Shown here: one piece after another, positions 62,825-64,000 of the stretch
Numbering within the stretch: position 1 is the first letter of the stretch
Layout: the number at the start of each line of letters is the position of its first letter
Assembly: GCF_009762325.1 (NCBI RefSeq)
Contig: NZ_CP034348.1
Coordinates: 688,501-752,500, forward strand
Source of the DNA: Roseovarius faecimaris
Lineage (GTDB): Bacteria > Pseudomonadota > Alphaproteobacteria > Rhodobacterales > Rhodobacteraceae
Direction: 5' to 3'
Length of the DNA: 64,000 bases
The notes under the pieces: generated by a model
What the model was told of the DNA's origin: nothing
The model's database searches: none
The model's input: the letters and a program-made list of their open reading frames with translations, nothing else
Made by a program: the position numbers and the translations under genes

Positions 62825-63697
62825 CTAGTGGTTATCCGGCAGAGCGAAAAGCAACGTCAGTGAGGCGGTCGCAAGCAGGACCGCTATGAAAAAAAGCCAT
62901 TCGACGAACATGGTTTGGGAAAGCTTTGCGGCGGCCTTCGGGTTGCCCGAGATCATGTCGGGCACAATACGCAGTTTGTTCCACGCGCCCAAGGCCAATA
63001 ATACGGCGACAAGGACAAGCTTTACGATGAGATCCAGCCCATAGGCCGTCGTAAACAGATTGCCCCAGGAGCCGACAAGCAGCCATCCCAAGGCGATTCC
63101 GGCCAGCAAAAGGACCGGAATGACCACAGTCGCAATCTGCCCGAACCGATGACCAAGCTGACCCGCCCGTGCGAGCTCTCCCGGGTTTCTGGCCAGCCGG
63201 TTCAGGGGCAGAAGGATGCCGATCCAGAAGGCGATGGCGGAAAGATGTGCCATCAGCAAGAGTTTTGGCCACAGGTCCTGGCCTTCTGACAGATGCCCGA
63301 TCTGCGTGAAGGACCAGAGCGCCGTCAGGGCGCCCAGCCCGGCCAAACCCCATCCAGATCCCCCCAGTAATAGGCCGGTGAGCATCAGTACCCCACCGAC
63401 TAATCTCATCTGCAGCGCAGTACCGACCTGTGTTTGCCACAACAGACCCAGCATGTCGGGATCGGTCAGGCCGGACATGTCGCCGGTAAGAGCGGCACCG
63501 CTCAGGCAAAAGCTGGCAAGTGCGGCTACAACACCAAGTAGAGCGCACAGCAGCGAAGACTTTCGCATGACGGGCAGAACCGAGGAGATTTCGGCTGCAA
63601 AGACGAACCGCGTCAGAACCAGGCCGCTGCTGGTCAGAATCCCAAAATACATCAGGGTTTTCGTAACGACCGCCGCAAACGACCAGATGTCGGGCAC
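62825..63697 (-). CDS. copD: CopD-family copper resistance membrane protein
   Basis: A 290-residue inner-membrane protein with about eight predicted helices and conserved His (GHLSEGQDLW and LLMAHLSAIAFWIG). CopD works with CopC in copper uptake or tolerance. The start is GTG 63697, three bases after the copC stop, so the two are coupled. Confidence 0.87.
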   Translation of the reverse strand: MPDIWSFAAVVTKTLMYFGILTSSGLVLTRFVFAAEISSVLPVMRKSSLLCALLGVVAALASFCLSGAALTGDMSGLTDPDMLGLLWQTQVGTALQMRLVGGVLMLTGLLLGGSGWGLAGLGALTALWSFTQIGHLSEGQDLWPKLLLMAHLSAIAFWIGILLPLNRLARNPGELARAGQLGHRFGQIATVVIPVLLLAGIALGWLLVGSWGNLFTTAYGLDLIVKLVLVAVLLALGAWNKLRIVPDMISGNPKAAAKLSQTMFVEWLFFIAVLLATASLTLLFALPDNH

Positions 63698-63700
63698 GGG

Positions 63701-64000
63701 TTACTCTACCTCGAAGGTGAACGTGCCCTGCATCGCGTGACCATCCATTCCCAGACCGCGCCATTCCACTTCATAGGAGCCTGCGCCCATCGGCTGCATG
63801 GGAAAAACGAACTCCGCTTCGAAGCCTTTGTAGTCGCCAAGGTTGATGGATTGTGTTTCTCCATTGGAATGGCGTGCCTTGACGGCGGTCAGGCGGAGCT
63901 TGTCGGTAAAGTTCAGCCCGATTTCGGCAGGAGCTTCGAGCAGGACAGCGCCGTCCAGGGGCGTCGTTTCCTGTATTGCGGAATGTGCCGTGGCAGCGAG
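63701..64000 (-). CDS. copC: CopC-family periplasmic copper-binding protein (partial)
   Basis: The frame runs from the window edge to TAA at 63703-63701 and covers about 99 residues: the end of a signal peptide (LAATAHS), then ETTPLDGAVLLEAPAEIGLNF and the C-terminal GMDGHAMQGTFTFEVE. The mature N-terminal His after the signal cleavage site and the DGHAM His fit the Cu(II) site of CopC. The 5' end lies beyond the window. It is followed by copD. Confidence 0.88.
   Translation of the reverse strand, partial: LAATAHSAIQETTPLDGAVLLEAPAEIGLNFTDKLRLTAVKARHSNGETQSINLGDYKGFEAEFVFPMQPMGAGSYEVEWRGLGMDGHAMQGTFTFEVE

Overview
The window is high-GC alphaproteobacterial DNA, most likely a marine Rhodobacteraceae (Roseobacter-type) chromosome. 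The clues are the cmk-rpsA-ihfB-lapA-trpF run, a complete beta-hydroxyaspartate cycle cluster, a DmdA-like methyltransferase, and codon use rich in GCG/CGC/GGC. No species can be named from this alone.

Positions 1-37,600 are mainly core chromosome. They hold a BenE-type transporter, an isoquinoline-1-oxidoreductase-like molybdoenzyme pair, tRNA-Gly(CCC) followed by a NaeI-like restriction-modification pair, an SRAP repair protein, cmk, rpsA, ihfB, lapA, trpF and trpB. Next comes an unusual block: two secreted Asp/Gly/Ser-repeat proteins with a membrane-anchored LuxR-type regulator (14.8-16.7 kb), then end-to-end tRNA-like sequences upstream of a soluble slipin (17.0-18.7 kb). The bhcDCBA operon with divergent bhcR (19.2-24.7 kb) assimilates glyoxylate/glycine carbon into oxaloacetate. 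It is followed by a housekeeping stretch (pth, rplY, lldD, trpA, ychF) and an Lrp regulator with a co-oriented DmdA-like, OsmC-like and enoyl-CoA-hydratase-like gene set.

At 37.5 kb a tRNA-Ser(GCU) is the apparent attachment site of an integrated element that carries two different tyrosine recombinases, small HTH proteins and an unrecognised gene of lower GC. From about 41.7 to 62.4 kb the DNA is accessory and eroded: wide non-coding gaps, dispersed repeats, two near-identical complete IS3-family copies plus fragments, and broken genes (BBE-type oxidase, epimerase, LuxR regulator, DUF5681 protein). Intact genes in this stretch include two winged-helix/TPR regulators, a lyase-like secreted protein, an orphan Imm11-type immunity protein, a translationally coupled porin/serine-hydrolase/MscS operon, and a quinone-oxidoreductase/desaturase pair. 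The window ends with the 3' part of copC followed by copD (copper handling).

The least explained item is the tRNA-like array next to the slipin. It resembles what is known around bacterial RNA-repair and Y-RNA loci, but no rtcB, rtcR or Ro gene is present here. The repeat-protein/LuxR locus and the DmdA-like/OsmC/ECH operon are the next best candidates for undescribed biology.
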